Source: Humibacter ginsenosidimutans
Lineage (GTDB): Bacteria > Actinomycetota > Actinomycetes > Actinomycetales > Microbacteriaceae
NCBI RefSeq assembly: GCF_007859675.1
Contig: NZ_CP042305.1
Coordinates: 4,030,001-4,094,000, forward strand
Length of the DNA: 64,000 bases
Direction: 5' to 3'
Each line of letters begins with the position of its first letter. Position 1 is the stretch's first letter. The notes below the pieces were generated by a model. That model saw only the letters and a list, made by a program, of their open reading frames with translations, made no database searches and had not been told where the DNA came from. A program made the translations under genes and the position numbers. This document shows, piece by piece, positions 28,331-37,765 of this stretch.

Positions 28331-28810
28331 GTGAACACAGATCGGAAACATCGGCCCGATAGCGGGGTTGACCGGCCCGAAAAGTCATTTCCGGCGCTCT
28401 TGGGATGCCTGATCGGCCTTCTCGCCCTCGAGACCGTCGGGGTGATCGTGCTCGTGATCTGGCTCATCGTGCAGGCCGTGGTGGCCGGTGCATCCGACAC
28501 CGGAAGCGGCATCGCGCTGCTCGTGATCGCGGTGCTGTGCGCGGTGTGGATCGTGCTCACCACGGTGGCTGCGGCGCGCAGGCAGCCGTGGATGCGGGCA
28601 TCCAGCATCACCTGGCACCTGCTGGTGATCGCGGTGGCCTTCGGATGCTTCACCGGCATCACGGCGGTTCCTCAGGCGGGCTGGTGGCTGCTTCTGATCG
28701 GCATCGTCGGCATCGCCCTGGTGGTCATGCCCTCGGTGACGAGGGCGACCGCGCAGCGGCTGGAATCCGAGACGGAGTCGGACCACAACGACGCGACGCC
28801 GTCCACGTGA
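28331..28810 (+). CDS. Small four-helix membrane protein, unknown function
   Basis: 159 residues from GTG 28331. A polar, charged N-terminus (about 1-20), four hydrophobic helices (ALLGCLIGLLALETVGVIVL, GIALLVIAVLCAVWIVL, HLLVIAVAFGCFTGITAV, GWWLLLIGIVGIALVVM) and an acidic C-terminal tail. No catalytic motif and no family I can name; related proteins occur in Micrococcales. Divergent from whiB1. Confidence 0.8.
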   Translation: MNTDRKHRPDSGVDRPEKSFPALLGCLIGLLALETVGVIVLVIWLIVQAVVAGASDTGSGIALLVIAVLCAVWIVLTTVAAARRQPWMRASSITWHLLVIAVAFGCFTGITAVPQAGWWLLLIGIVGIALVVMPSVTRATAQRLESETESDHNDATPST

Positions 28811-28876
28811 CCTCGGCTGCCTCGGATCGCGCGGTCGCGGGCAGAGCCGGCGCCCACCGGCAGAGCACGGCAGCGC

Positions 28877-29362
28877 TCAGGCGGCCAGCCCGAGCTTCTT
28901 GCGCAGCGAGGCGACGTGCCCCGTGGCCTTCACGTTGTAGAGCGCGAGCCGGATGCCTCCGTCGCCGTTCACGACGAATGTCGAGCGCAGCACACCGGTG
29001 ATCAGCTTGCCGTAGAGCGACTTCTCGCCGTACGCGCCGTAGCTCTTGTGCACGGCCAGGTCGACGTCGGACAGCAGCGGGAAGTTCAAGTTGTCGCGGT
29101 CGCGGAACTCGGCGAGCTTCGCAGGGGCGTCCTTCGAGATGCCCAGCACCTGGTAGCCCGCGGAAGCCAGCGAGTTGAGGTTGTCGCGGAAGTCGCAGGC
29201 CTCCTTGGTGCAGCCCGGCGTCATGGCGGCCGGGTAGAAGTAGACGATGACGTCGCGACCGGCGTAGTCGTGCAACGACACCTCGTTGCCGTCCTGGTCG
29301 AGCAGCGTGAAGTCGGGGGCCGTGTCGCCCGCGGCGAGGCGGGTCGCAGTGGTGTCGCTCAT
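28877..29362 (-). CDS. bcp: Peroxiredoxin, BCP/PrxQ type
   Basis: 161 residues with a thioredoxin-like fold. The peroxidatic Cys51 in MTPGCTKEACDF and the resolving Cys56 five residues later define the atypical two-Cys PrxQ/BCP class that reduces hydroperoxides with thioredoxin. FTLLDQDGNEVSLHDYAGRD and YGAYGEKSLYGK match family segments. ATG 29362 starts right before MSDTTATRLAAGD. Convergent with the gene ending at 28810. Confidence 0.93.
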   Translation of the reverse strand: MSDTTATRLAAGDTAPDFTLLDQDGNEVSLHDYAGRDVIVYFYPAAMTPGCTKEACDFRDNLNSLASAGYQVLGISKDAPAKLAEFRDRDNLNFPLLSDVDLAVHKSYGAYGEKSLYGKLITGVLRSTFVVNGDGGIRLALYNVKATGHVASLRKKLGLAA

Positions 29363-29544
29363 GGCATCCACGCTAGCCGAGCGGTCCGCCGCCGGCTTCC
29401 GCCCCCGTCTTCTGTTCCGCTGTCCCGTTGTGTCGCCCAACTCGCTGAAGGCGACGCGCAGGGACAGCGGAACCGGGCGGAAGGGGGCAGGATCCGAGGA
29501 CGACGCGAAGGCACACGGGAAGCGCGGGCGGAGCGGTCGGTAGG

Positions 29545-29558
29545 GCGGGGTTCCCCGC
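29545..29558. terminator. Small hairpin downstream of rsgA
   Basis: GCGGGG and CCCCGC pair around a TT centre, 20-33 nt past the rsgA stop. A short stem with no T-run; a weak terminator candidate in the 215-nt gap between rsgA and bcp, which holds no gene. Confidence 0.3.
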
Positions 29559-29577
29559 GCCGAGGGCGTCCGGGCGG

Positions 29578-30648
29578 TCAGGCGAAGGTGGCGAGCAGGC
29601 GCTGCAGGGAGTCGAGGCGCGCCGGGCCCAGCTCGCCGAGCTCACCGGCATCCACCGCCTCGATGATCGCGCAGTCGGGGGCGTCGGGCAGATGCGTGCA
29701 GCCGCGCGGACAGTTCTCGGCGATCGCCGCGAGGTCGGTGAAGGCCTTGAGGATGTTCGCCCGGTCGACGTGTCCGAGCCCGAAGGAGCGCACGCCAGGC
29801 GTGTCGATGATCCAGCCGTCGCCATAGGGCGTGCGCAGCCTCAGCGAGATCGTCGACGACGAGGTGTGCCTGCCGCGCCCGGTGACCTCGTTGACGTGCC
29901 CGGTGGCGCGATGCGCGTCGGGCACGAGCGCGTTCACGAGCGTGGACTTGCCCACTCCGGAGTGCCCGACGGCCACGGTGTCGTGGCCGGCGAGGGCGTG
30001 GAAGAGCTCGTCGAGCGGGATGCCGTCCACCGCGTCGGCGTGATCGCCGCCCGCGCCCGTTGTGCTGAGGAACACCGGCAGATCGAGTCCGGCGAAGTTC
30101 GCCAGGAACGGTGCAGGGTCGGCGAGGTCTGTCTTCGTCACGCAGAGCAGCGGCGTGATGCCGGCGTCGTAGGCGGCCACCAGATAGCGGTCGACGAGGC
30201 GGGTGCGGGGCTCCGGGTTGGCGGCCGCGACAACGATGAGCATCTGATCTGCGTTGGCCACGATGACGCGCTCGACGGCGTCCGTGTCGTCTGCGCTGCG
30301 GCGCAGCAGGGTGCTGCGCTCACGGATGCGCACGATGCGTGCCAGCGTGCCCTCGTCGCCGCTGGCGTCTCCGACGAGGTCGACGCGGTCGCCCGTGACG
30401 ACCGCCTGTCTGCGCAGCTCGCTCGCCCTGGCCGCGATGGCCTCATGCTCGTCGGCCGTGTTCTCGTCGACGAGCACCGTGTAGCGACCGCGATCGACGC
30501 CGAGCACCCGTGCCACCACCGCATCGTCATGGTCTGGCCGCATCTTCGTGCGCGGTCGGTTGCCCTTGGGATTGGGGCGCACGCGCACCGACGTCTCGTC
30601 GTACTCGTCGTACGGCTCGTCTTCGTCGTCCGTGTCCCACCAGCTCAC
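29578..30648 (-). CDS. rsgA: Ribosome small-subunit-dependent GTPase A
   Basis: 356 residues. An N-terminal basic part and OB-fold (about 40-120) is followed by a circularly permuted GTPase in order G4 CVTKTDLAD, G1 GHSGVGKSTLVNALV, G3 DTPGVRSFG, and a C-terminal zinc site CPRGCTHLPDAPDC. It acts late in 30S subunit maturation. Its start lies 16 nt after the aroA stop, so both are one transcript; the aroA-rsgA arrangement is common in actinobacteria. Confidence 0.95.
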   Translation of the reverse strand: MSWWDTDDEDEPYDEYDETSVRVRPNPKGNRPRTKMRPDHDDAVVARVLGVDRGRYTVLVDENTADEHEAIAARASELRRQAVVTGDRVDLVGDASGDEGTLARIVRIRERSTLLRRSADDTDAVERVIVANADQMLIVVAAANPEPRTRLVDRYLVAAYDAGITPLLCVTKTDLADPAPFLANFAGLDLPVFLSTTGAGGDHADAVDGIPLDELFHALAGHDTVAVGHSGVGKSTLVNALVPDAHRATGHVNEVTGRGRHTSSSTISLRLRTPYGDGWIIDTPGVRSFGLGHVDRANILKAFTDLAAIAENCPRGCTHLPDAPDCAIIEAVDAGELGELGPARLDSLQRLLATFA

Positions 30649-30664
30649 GCGTCCGCCGTCCCGG

Positions 30665-32044
30665 TCAGCTCGCGATCGCGTCCGGCGTGCCGGAGGAGCC
30701 GGCGACCAGATCGCGCCACAGGGTCGTGAACTGGGGCAGCGTCTTGTGCGTCGCCTCGACGTTCTCGACCTGCACGCCTTCGACGGCGAGACCGATCACG
30801 GCGCCGGTGGTCGACATGCGGTGGTCGTCGTAGCTGTGCCAGACGCCACCGTGCAGCGGACGAGGCGTGATGCGCAGCCCGTCGTCGAGCTCCTCGGCCT
30901 CTCCGCCGAGCGCGTTGATCTCGGCGACGAGTGCCGCGAGCCGGTCCGTCTCGTGGTGGCGGATGTGGCCGATGCCCGTGATGGTGCTCGGCGTGTCAGC
31001 GAGAGCCGCGAGCCCGGCGACCGTCGGCGCCAGCTCGCCGCCCGTGGTGAGGTCGAGGTCGGACCCGTGGATGCCGTCGCCGCCGCGTACGGTCAGCGCC
31101 CCGTCAGACAGCTCCACGGTCGCGCCGAACGCGGGGAGGATGCCCGCGAGATCCGCGCCCACCTGCGTGGTGGCATCCGGCCAGCCCGTGATCGTCACGC
31201 TGCCGCCCGTGACGAGCGCCGCCGCGAGGAACGGCGCCGCGTTGGAGAGATCGGGTTCGATGTCGACGTCGCGTGCGGCGATCGCGCCGGGCGCGACGAT
31301 CCATTCGCCGACGCGCGGACTCTGCACGGTGACGCCGCGCTGCGCGAGAGCGTCGATGGTCATCTCGATGTGCGGCAGGCTCGGCAGTCGCTCGCCGACG
31401 TGCGTGAGGTGCAGGCCGTCGTCGAAGCTCGCCGCGGAGAGCAGCAGCGCGGAGACGAACTGGCTGGATGCCGACGCATCGATCTCGATGGCGCCGCCGG
31501 CGACGCGTCCCGTGCCGTGCACGGTGAACGGCAGCCCGCCGCGACCCGCGTCGTCGATGTCGACGCCCAGGGCGCGAAGAGCGTTGACGATGCCGCCCAT
31601 CGGGCGGCCGCGGGCGGAGTCGTCGGCGTCGAAGACGGTCGGTCCGAGCCCCAACGCGGCAACCGGGGGAACGAAGCGCATCACGGTGCCCGCCTGCCCG
31701 CAGTCGATGGTCGTGCTGCCGATGAGCTCGCCCGGCGTCACCAGCCAGTCGGCGCCGAAGGCGCCGGATCCCTCGCGCTCCTCGATGCGCACCCCGAGCG
31801 CACGCAGCGCGCCGACCATGTTGGCGCTGTCCTTCGAGTGCAGAGGAGCGCGCAGCAGCGACGGGCCGTCCGCGAGGGCCGCGAGCACGAGTTCCCGGTT
31901 CGTGATCGACTTCGACCCCGGCAGCCCGAGGCGGGCGCGCAGGGGCGCGACGGCCGTCGGGGCCGCCCAGAGGGCATCCGGCTCCTCGGGGGCCTGGTCG
32001 CCGTACGGGTCGAAGTCCGGAGCGGAATATTTCGAGATCAGCAT
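30665..32044 (-). CDS. aroA: 3-phosphoshikimate 1-carboxyvinyltransferase (EPSP synthase)
   Basis: 459 residues. Transfers enolpyruvyl from PEP to shikimate 3-phosphate in aromatic amino acid synthesis. LPGSKSITNRELVLAALADG is the substrate-binding motif near residue 40; DCGQAGTVMRFVPP is the PEP/glyphosate-region motif; the late signature is HHETDRLAAL. The N-terminal 30 residues are an extension. A TACTCT -10 box (32059-32054) ends 9 nt before ATG 32044, so the leader is very short. Divergent from sigR. Confidence 0.96.
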   Translation of the reverse strand: MLISKYSAPDFDPYGDQAPEEPDALWAAPTAVAPLRARLGLPGSKSITNRELVLAALADGPSLLRAPLHSKDSANMVGALRALGVRIEEREGSGAFGADWLVTPGELIGSTTIDCGQAGTVMRFVPPVAALGLGPTVFDADDSARGRPMGGIVNALRALGVDIDDAGRGGLPFTVHGTGRVAGGAIEIDASASSQFVSALLLSAASFDDGLHLTHVGERLPSLPHIEMTIDALAQRGVTVQSPRVGEWIVAPGAIAARDVDIEPDLSNAAPFLAAALVTGGSVTITGWPDATTQVGADLAGILPAFGATVELSDGALTVRGGDGIHGSDLDLTTGGELAPTVAGLAALADTPSTITGIGHIRHHETDRLAALVAEINALGGEAEELDDGLRITPRPLHGGVWHSYDDHRMSTTGAVIGLAVEGVQVENVEATHKTLPQFTTLWRDLVAGSSGTPDAIAS

Positions 32045-32053
32045 CGCTTGTCA

Positions 32054-32059
32054 AGAGTA
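32054..32059 (-). promoter_or_regulatory. -10 box of aroA
   Basis: TACTCT on the minus strand, 9 nt before ATG 32044. No SD between. Confidence 0.4.
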
Positions 32060-32220
32060 ACGATCCCGGTGAGTTCCGGCGCGGAGAGGAGTGTGCGAAT
32101 GGCCCAGGCGCTGCTCGACGCACCCCGCACCGGCTCTCTGCTCCACGCGCGACCCGAAAGCGCACGGAACACGGGGGGCCGCATGGATGCCTCTCCCGGC
32201 TCCGACGCACGAGCCCGTCT

Positions 32221-32226
32221 TAGACT
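32221..32226 (+). promoter_or_regulatory. -10 box of sigR
   Basis: TAGACT ends 8 nt before ATG 32235 with no SD. A SigR-type autoregulatory GGAA...GTT promoter was looked for and not seen close by. Confidence 0.45.
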
Positions 32227-32234
32227 GGGCCGTG

Positions 32235-32891
32235 ATGTCGACCCCACTCGAGGAACCGGCCAAGAATCCGGCCGCACTGTTCGAGGAGCAGGCGCTCCCG
32301 TTCATGGACCAGCTGTACGCAGCGGCGCTGCGCATGACGCGCAACCCCGCCGACGCCCAAGACCTCGTTCAAGAGACGTTCGTCAAGGCGTATGCGGCAT
32401 TCGGGCAGTTCAAGCAGGGCACGAACCTGAAGGCCTGGCTGTACCGCATCCTCACGAACACGTTCATCAACACGTATCGCAAGAAGCAGCGCGAGCCGTA
32501 CCAGAACGCGATCGACGACCTCGAGGACTGGCAGCTCGGTGGCGCCGCGTCGACCACCTCGACGATCACGCGCTCGGCCGAGGCCGAGGCGATCGACCAT
32601 CTGCCCGACTCCGACGTGAAGAACGCGTTGCAGTCGATTCCCGAAGACTTCCGGCTGGCCGTGTATCTGGCCGACGTCGAGGGCTTCTCCTATCAGGAGA
32701 TCGCCGACATCATGAAGACCCCGATCGGCACCGTGATGAGCCGTCTGCACCGTGGCAGGCGGATGCTTCGCGAGCTGCTGACCGACTACGCGCGCGAGCG
32801 CGGGCTGAGCGCGGTGCAGAAGGCCGACGGAGAATCCGTCGCCGGCACCCGCGGAAGCCGTGTCGCGCAAGACACCGGGAGCACCAGATGA
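32235..32891 (+). CDS. sigR: ECF sigma factor SigR/SigH (oxidative and thiol stress)
   Basis: 218 residues. Region 2 ([55 protein letters not shown]) and region 4 ([40 protein letters not shown]), 96% of the sequence assignable to the SigR/SigH clade by eye. It directs the thiol-oxidative stress regulon. The stop overlaps the rsrA start (ATGA), coupling sigma and anti-sigma synthesis. A C-terminal tail of about 35 residues is variable. Confidence 0.94.
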   Translation: MSTPLEEPAKNPAALFEEQALPFMDQLYAAALRMTRNPADAQDLVQETFVKAYAAFGQFKQGTNLKAWLYRILTNTFINTYRKKQREPYQNAIDDLEDWQLGGAASTTSTITRSAEAEAIDHLPDSDVKNALQSIPEDFRLAVYLADVEGFSYQEIADIMKTPIGTVMSRLHRGRRMLRELLTDYARERGLSAVQKADGESVAGTRGSRVAQDTGSTR

Positions 32892-33136
32892 CCGACTGCG
32901 GCTGCACCAAAGCCAAGAAGGACCTCGAAGAATACCTGCACAACGAGTTGCAGGCCGACGATGCTGCGGACATCAGAGAGCACCTGGCGAACTGCCCGGA
33001 CTGCGAGAGCGAAGTGCATGTCGGCATCGTGCTGACGGAGGTCGTGCAGCGGGCGTGCAAGGAGACGGCTCCCGAGGAGCTGAGGGTGCAGGTGCTGACG
33101 CAGCTGCGGAGCATCCAGGCGACGCACCTGAGCTGA
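32888..33136 (+). CDS. rsrA: Zinc-binding anti-sigma factor RsrA (mycothiol system type)
   Basis: 82 residues, ATG 32888 overlapping the sigR stop. ZAS motif HLANCPDC (His32, Cys36, Cys39) plus N-terminal Cys4 and Cys6 as further zinc/redox ligands. Under disulfide stress the zinc is lost and SigR is released. The length and location directly after sigR make the assignment secure. Confidence 0.93.
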   Translation: MTDCGCTKAKKDLEEYLHNELQADDAADIREHLANCPDCESEVHVGIVLTEVVQRACKETAPEELRVQVLTQLRSIQATHLS

Positions 33137-33143
33137 TGTGCAC

Positions 33144-33309
33144 GCCGGTCCCCGCCCGGCGTGCCGCGGTCGGATGCTCGGGTGGTGGGTTCGGCGCCGG
33201 CGGAGCCGCCGCCTTGTGGGGCGTGTTGCGTTGTGGGGTGGTGCCGGTCCCCGCCCGGCGTGCCGCGGTCGGCTGGTCGGGCGGTGGGTTTTGCGCAGGC
33301 GGAGCCGCC
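33144..33309. repeat. 67-bp direct repeat, two copies 99 bp apart
   Basis: Copies 33144-33210 and 33243-33309 have equal length and share GCCGGTCCCCGCCCGGCGTG, CCGCGGTCGG, GGTGGGTT and GCGGAGCCGCC in the same order, with few substitutions. Each ends in a GGCGGAGCCGCC hairpin. Located directly after rsrA, non-coding. Confidence 0.75.
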
Positions 33310-33368
33310 GAATGGCGAGCGCGTCGCGTCCTCGGGATGGCTGACTCATAGCTCGATGATTGCGGGCG

Positions 33369-33374
33369 TACCGT
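33369..33374 (+). promoter_or_regulatory. -10 box of the 48-residue small protein gene
   Basis: TACCGT ends 6 nt before ATG 33381; no SD. Confidence 0.5.
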
Positions 33375-33380
33375 TGGCAC

Positions 33381-33527
33381 ATGGTCGTGTTGCGGGCAAT
33401 CGGACGATTGCTGGTGTCGGTCGGCGGCGTTCTGAAGCAGGCGGGCGGCGCCATGAACGGTGGACGAGGCGCAGACCCGCACGCCACGACGCTGTACGAG
33501 CGTCCGCGTGACGACTTCCGACCGTGA
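33381..33527 (+). CDS. Small basic protein, 48 residues
   Basis: ATG 33381 to TGA 33525-33527. The sequence has a hydrophobic/basic helix (VLRAIGRLLVSVGGVLKQAG), a Gly-rich turn, then GADPHATTLYERPRDDF and RP at the end. A GADPxATTLY...P(D)DYRP-like ending occurs in small Microbacteriaceae proteins I have seen at this locus between rsrA and sucA (recollection, unverified). It is supported by a leaderless -10 box and by coding-like codons. Possibly a membrane-associated peptide; function unknown. Confidence 0.65.
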   Translation: MVVLRAIGRLLVSVGGVLKQAGGAMNGGRGADPHATTLYERPRDDFRP

Positions 33528-33583
33528 GTCCTGGCCCGTCACTGGCGGGTCGCGAATCGTCCTTCACATGCGAGGCAGGATGC

Positions 33584-33624
33584 GAGAAGGGGTGGCCGCG
33601 ACGACGTCGCAACCACCCCTTCTC
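33584..33624. terminator. Terminator hairpin of sucA
   Basis: GAGAAGGGGTGG (33584-33595) pairs perfectly with CCACCCCTTCTC (33613-33624), and GCGAC-GAC-GTCGC (33598-33610) forms the inner stem. It lies 11 nt beyond the sucA stop and can also serve the plus-strand small gene. Confidence 0.8.
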
Positions 33625-33634
33625 GGCGTCTGGG

Positions 33635-36600
33635 CTACAGCGTGACGGCCCGCTTGATGAGGTCGGTCTGCTCCTGGGCGTGACGCTTCGCCGAACCCGT
33701 CGCGGGTGAAGCGGACGCCGCGCGCGAGAACACGCCGAACGGCGGGAGTCCGGCCTTGGCCGCCTCGAGCGCCATGAAGATCCACGCGCCCTGGTTCTCG
33801 GGCTCATCCTGCAGCCAGAAGACCTCGGCGTTCGGGTAGGAGCCGAGCACGGACGTCAACTCGTTCGCCGGGAACGGGTAGAACTGCTCCGCGCGAACCA
33901 GTGCGATCTGGTCGTTCGGGTTCTTGTCGAGCTCCGCCTTGGCGTCGTAGTAGACCTTGCCCGACATGACGAGCACGCGCTTCACGGCGTTCTTGTCGAG
34001 GCCGCGCTGATCGTCGATGACCGGCTGGAACGCCCCGGTCGTGAAGTCGGCGACCTCGCTCGTCGCCCCACGCAGTCGCAGCATCGCCTTCGGCGTGAAG
34101 ACGACGAGCGGCTTGCGCGGACGCGCATACGCCTGCCTGCGCAGCAGGTGGAAGTACGACGCCGGAGTGGAGGGCCGTGCCACCGTCATGTTGTTCTCCG
34201 CGCACAACTGCAGATAGCGCTCGATGCGCGCGGAGGAGTGGTCGGGTCCCTGACCCTCGTAGCCGTGCGGGAGCAGCAGCACCAGCGAGGAACGCTGACC
34301 CCACTTCTGCTCGGCGGAGGAGACGAACTCGTCGATCACGGTCTGGGCGCCGTTGCCGAAGTCGCCGAACTGCGCCTCCCAGAGCACGAGGGCATCCGGA
34401 CGCTCCACGGAATAGCCGTACTCGAAGCCCATCGCCGCGTACTCGCTGAGCAGCGAGTCGTAGATCCAGAACCGCGCCTGGTTGTCGCTCAGGTTGGCCA
34501 GCGGCAGCCACTCCTGGCCGTTCACCCTGTCGTGCAGCACGGCCTGGCGCTGCACGAACGTGCCGCGGCGCGAGTCCTGCCCGACGAGGCGCACCGGAGT
34601 GCCCTCCAGCAGCAGTGAGCCGAGCGCGAGCAGTTCGCCCATCGCCCAGTCGATGTTGCCGCTCTTGGTCATCTCGACGCGCTTGGTGAGCAGCTGCTGC
34701 AGCTTCGGGTGCACGGTGAAGCCGGCGGGCTTGTTGTCGAACGCCTGCCCGATGACCTCGATGGCGGCGTCGGAAACGCCGGTCGTCTCGAGTTCGCCGG
34801 TCGCGGCATCCTGCTGAGCGTCGGGACGCTCCAGATCGTTGATGGCGTCGGGGTCACCGGAGACGACGGGGATGGATCCGGTCTGTGCCGCGTGCGTCTC
34901 GGCGAACGCGTGCTCGAGCCGCTCCTGGAAGTCCTTGTGCGCCTGCTCGTACTCCTCCTCGGAGATGTCGCCGCGGCCGACGAGAGCCTCGGTGTAGAGA
35001 CGACGCACCGAACGCTTGGCCTCGATGAGGTTGTACATCAGCGGCTGGGTCATCGATGGGTCGTCGCCCTCGTTGTGCCCGCGGCGGCGGTAGCAGATGA
35101 GGTCGATGACGACGTCTTTCTTGAACTCCTGGCGGAACTTGTACGCGAGCTCGGCGACGCGCACGACGGCCTCCGGGTCATCGCCGTTCACGTGGAAGAT
35201 GGGCGCCTGGATGGTCTTGGCCACGTCGGTGGCGTAGACCGAGGTGCGGCCCTCGCTCGGCGGCGTCGTGAAGCCGACCTGGTTGTTGATGTTGACGTGC
35301 ACCGTGCCGCCTGTGCGGTACGCGCGCAGCTGCGACATCTGCATGGTCTCGACCACGATGCCCTGGCCTGCCATCGCCGCGTCGCCGTGGATGAGGATGG
35401 GCAGCGTGAGGAACGTGCCGGCCGGTCGCCTGTCCTGCTTGGCGCGGGCGATGCCCTCGAGCACGCCGTCGACGACCTCGAGGTGCGACGGGTTCGCCGC
35501 GAGGTACACGGCGATCTCCTCGCCGTTGGCGCCCGTGAAGGTGCCCTCCGTGCCGAGGTGGTACTTGACGTCGCCCGATCCGCCGACCGTGCGCGGGTCT
35601 TGCGTGCCCTCGAACTCGCGGAAGATCTGGCCGTAGGTCTTGCCGGCGATGTTGGTCAGCACATTGAGACGACCGCGGTGGGCCATGCCGATGGCCACCT
35701 CGTCGAGGCCGTCCTGCGCGGCCTCCTGCAGGATCGAGTCGAGCAGGGCGATCGTCGACTCGCCGCCCTCGAGGCTGAAGCGCTTCTGACCCACGTACTT
35801 GGTCTGCAGGAACGTCTCGAACGCCTCTGCCTCGTTGAGCTTGCCGAGGATGCGCAGCTGCTCATCGTGCGTCGGCTTCTCGTAGGGCACCTCGACGTGG
35901 TCCTGGATCCATTTGCGCTGTGCAGGGTCCTGGATGTGCATGTACTCGATGCCCACCGTGCGGCAGTACGAGTCGCGGAGCACGCCGAGGATGTCGCGCA
36001 GCAGCATCGTGCGCTTGTCGCCGCCGAACCGGCCCGTGACGAACTGACGGTCGAGGTCCCAGAACGTGAGCCCGTGGGTGGCGATGTCGAGATCGGGGTG
36101 CGTGCGCTGCTTGTACTCCAGCGGGTCGATGTCGGCCATCAGGTGGCCGCGCACGCGGAACGCGTTGATGAGCTCCTGCACTCGCGCCGTCTTGTCGACC
36201 GAGCTGGCCAGGTCGACGCTGATGTCCTCGGCCCAGTGGATCGGGTCGTACGGGATGCGCAGCGCGGCGAAGATGTCCTCGTAGAAGTCGCGCTTGCCGA
36301 TGAGCAGCTCGTGCACGACCTTGAGGAACTCGCCGGAGCCCGCACCCTGGATGACGCGGTGATCGTAGGTGCTGGTGAGCGTGATGGTCTTGCCGATGCC
36401 GAGCGTGGTGAGCGTCTTGAGGCTCGAGCCCTGGAACTCGGCGGGGTACTCGAGGGCACCCGCGCCGATGATGCAGCCCTGGCCCTTCATGAGGCGCGGC
36501 ACCGAATGCACGGTGCCGATGCCGCCCGGGTTGGTGAGCGAGATGCTCGCGCCGCTGAAGTCGTCGGCGGTGAGCTTGTTGGCGCGGGCCCGCTTGACGA

Positions 36601-37522
36601 GGTCTTCGTACGCGCTGAGATACTCGCCGAACGTGAGCGACTCGGCACGCTTGATCGCCGGCACCATCAGGGCACGGGAGCCGTCGGGCTTCGGCAGGTC
36701 GATGGCGATGCCGAGACCCACGTGCGCGGGGGAGACGACCGACGGCTTGCCGTCGACCACGTCGTAGAAGACGTTCTGGCTCGGGAACTCCTTGAGCGCC
36801 TGGATGAGCGCCCAGCCGATGAGGTGCGTGAAGCTCACCTTGCCGCCGCGGGTGCGTGCCATGTGGTTGTTGATGACGATGCGGTTGTCGATCATCAGCT
36901 TCGCGGGGATGGTGCGCACGCTCGTCGCGGTGGGCACCGTGAGGCTGGTGTCCATGTTGCTGGCGAGGGTCTTCGCCATGCCGCGCAGCGGGGTGACGAC
37001 CGGCTGACGCTCCTCTTCGGCCTCGTCACCGGTGCGCACCACGGACTGCGGTGAGGTCACAGGAGCATCGGCGGGAACCGGTGCGGGGCGCGGAGCGACC
37101 GAGGTGGTGCGGGCTACGGGCTGGGTGGCGGGGGCCTCCACGACCGGAATGGGCGTCGTCGGGGTGGGGCCGGCATCCTGCACGGGGGCGGCGGGCGGTG
37201 CGGATGCCGCCGGTGCAGCGGGCGCCTGCGCGGCTGCGGCGGGAGCGGGCTCGGCCTGTGTCGCGGCCGGAGCCTCGTTCTGGGCCGGAACCGACGGCTG
37301 CTGCTCCGGCGGTGCGGACACTGCAGAGCCCTCGGCGGGCACCGTGGCCGGCGTCGTCGCCTTGCCCGGCGTGTACGTCTCGAGAATGGGCCACCACGAC
37401 TTGTCGACGGAGTTCTTGTCGACGATGTACTGCTCGTACAACTCGTCGACGAGCCACTCGTTGGCTCCGAATTCTCCCGACGCGCTGTCGTCTGTTCCTA
37501 CACCGGTCAACTGGCTCGACAC
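33635..37522 (-). CDS. kgd: Multifunctional 2-oxoglutarate decarboxylase / dehydrogenase E1 with E2-like succinyltransferase domain
   Basis: 1295 residues. N-terminal E1-anchoring helix (FGANEWLVDELYEQY), a 130-residue Pro/Ala linker in place of a lipoyl domain, an E2 acyltransferase catalytic domain with TYDHRVIQGAGSGEF, then the thiamine-diphosphate E1 domains (HGDAAMAGQGIVVETMQMS, VGFTTPPSEGRTS, TMTQPL-like region, EAQFGDFGNGAQ). This is the actinobacterial Kgd/OdhA form working with E3 and the pyruvate dehydrogenase E2 in the TCA cycle; GarA/OdhI-type FHA proteins inhibit it. GTG 37522 was chosen because homologues begin SSQLTGVGTD. A terminator follows. Confidence 0.95.
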   Translation of the reverse strand: MSSQLTGVGTDDSASGEFGANEWLVDELYEQYIVDKNSVDKSWWPILETYTPGKATTPATVPAEGSAVSAPPEQQPSVPAQNEAPAATQAEPAPAAAAQAPAAPAASAPPAAPVQDAGPTPTTPIPVVEAPATQPVARTTSVAPRPAPVPADAPVTSPQSVVRTGDEAEEERQPVVTPLRGMAKTLASNMDTSLTVPTATSVRTIPAKLMIDNRIVINNHMARTRGGKVSFTHLIGWALIQALKEFPSQNVFYDVVDGKPSVVSPAHVGLGIAIDLPKPDGSRALMVPAIKRAESLTFGEYLSAYEDLVKRARANKLTADDFSGASISLTNPGGIGTVHSVPRLMKGQGCIIGAGALEYPAEFQGSSLKTLTTLGIGKTITLTSTYDHRVIQGAGSGEFLKVVHELLIGKRDFYEDIFAALRIPYDPIHWAEDISVDLASSVDKTARVQELINAFRVRGHLMADIDPLEYKQRTHPDLDIATHGLTFWDLDRQFVTGRFGGDKRTMLLRDILGVLRDSYCRTVGIEYMHIQDPAQRKWIQDHVEVPYEKPTHDEQLRILGKLNEAEAFETFLQTKYVGQKRFSLEGGESTIALLDSILQEAAQDGLDEVAIGMAHRGRLNVLTNIAGKTYGQIFREFEGTQDPRTVGGSGDVKYHLGTEGTFTGANGEEIAVYLAANPSHLEVVDGVLEGIARAKQDRRPAGTFLTLPILIHGDAAMAGQGIVVETMQMSQLRAYRTGGTVHVNINNQVGFTTPPSEGRTSVYATDVAKTIQAPIFHVNGDDPEAVVRVAELAYKFRQEFKKDVVIDLICYRRRGHNEGDDPSMTQPLMYNLIEAKRSVRRLYTEALVGRGDISEEEYEQAHKDFQERLEHAFAETHAAQTGSIPVVSGDPDAINDLERPDAQQDAATGELETTGVSDAAIEVIGQAFDNKPAGFTVHPKLQQLLTKRVEMTKSGNIDWAMGELLALGSLLLEGTPVRLVGQDSRRGTFVQRQAVLHDRVNGQEWLPLANLSDNQARFWIYDSLLSEYAAMGFEYGYSVERPDALVLWEAQFGDFGNGAQTVIDEFVSSAEQKWGQRSSLVLLLPHGYEGQGPDHSSARIERYLQLCAENNMTVARPSTPASYFHLLRRQAYARPRKPLVVFTPKAMLRLRGATSEVADFTTGAFQPVIDDQRGLDKNAVKRVLVMSGKVYYDAKAELDKNPNDQIALVRAEQFYPFPANELTSVLGSYPNAEVFWLQDEPENQGAWIFMALEAAKAGLPPFGVFSRAASASPATGSAKRHAQEQTDLIKRAVTL

Positions 37523-37765
37523 AGCCGTTCGCCCACTCTCTTCGTTGATTGGTTTCAACGCCGGAAACGGTGGCACCGCGGGCCCTCTGCCCGGCCGTTC
37601 CGGCCAGGGAGAAAGCCTAATCGAATCGACTGAACGCCGTTGCCAGGCGTCACCGAGGTGCGCACACGCGCGGTCACAGTCGGGTCACGATCCGTACTAG
37701 CGGCTCCGAGCCGGGGTCGGGACGATCTGGGCCGCAGGACGGGTGCGGTGCGGCTCGCCACGCCC

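Noticed and set aside
33144..33309. Protein-coding reading through the 67-bp repeat
   Set aside because: The frames are Arg/Pro/Gly-rich mirrors of one another with no RBS and no domains.
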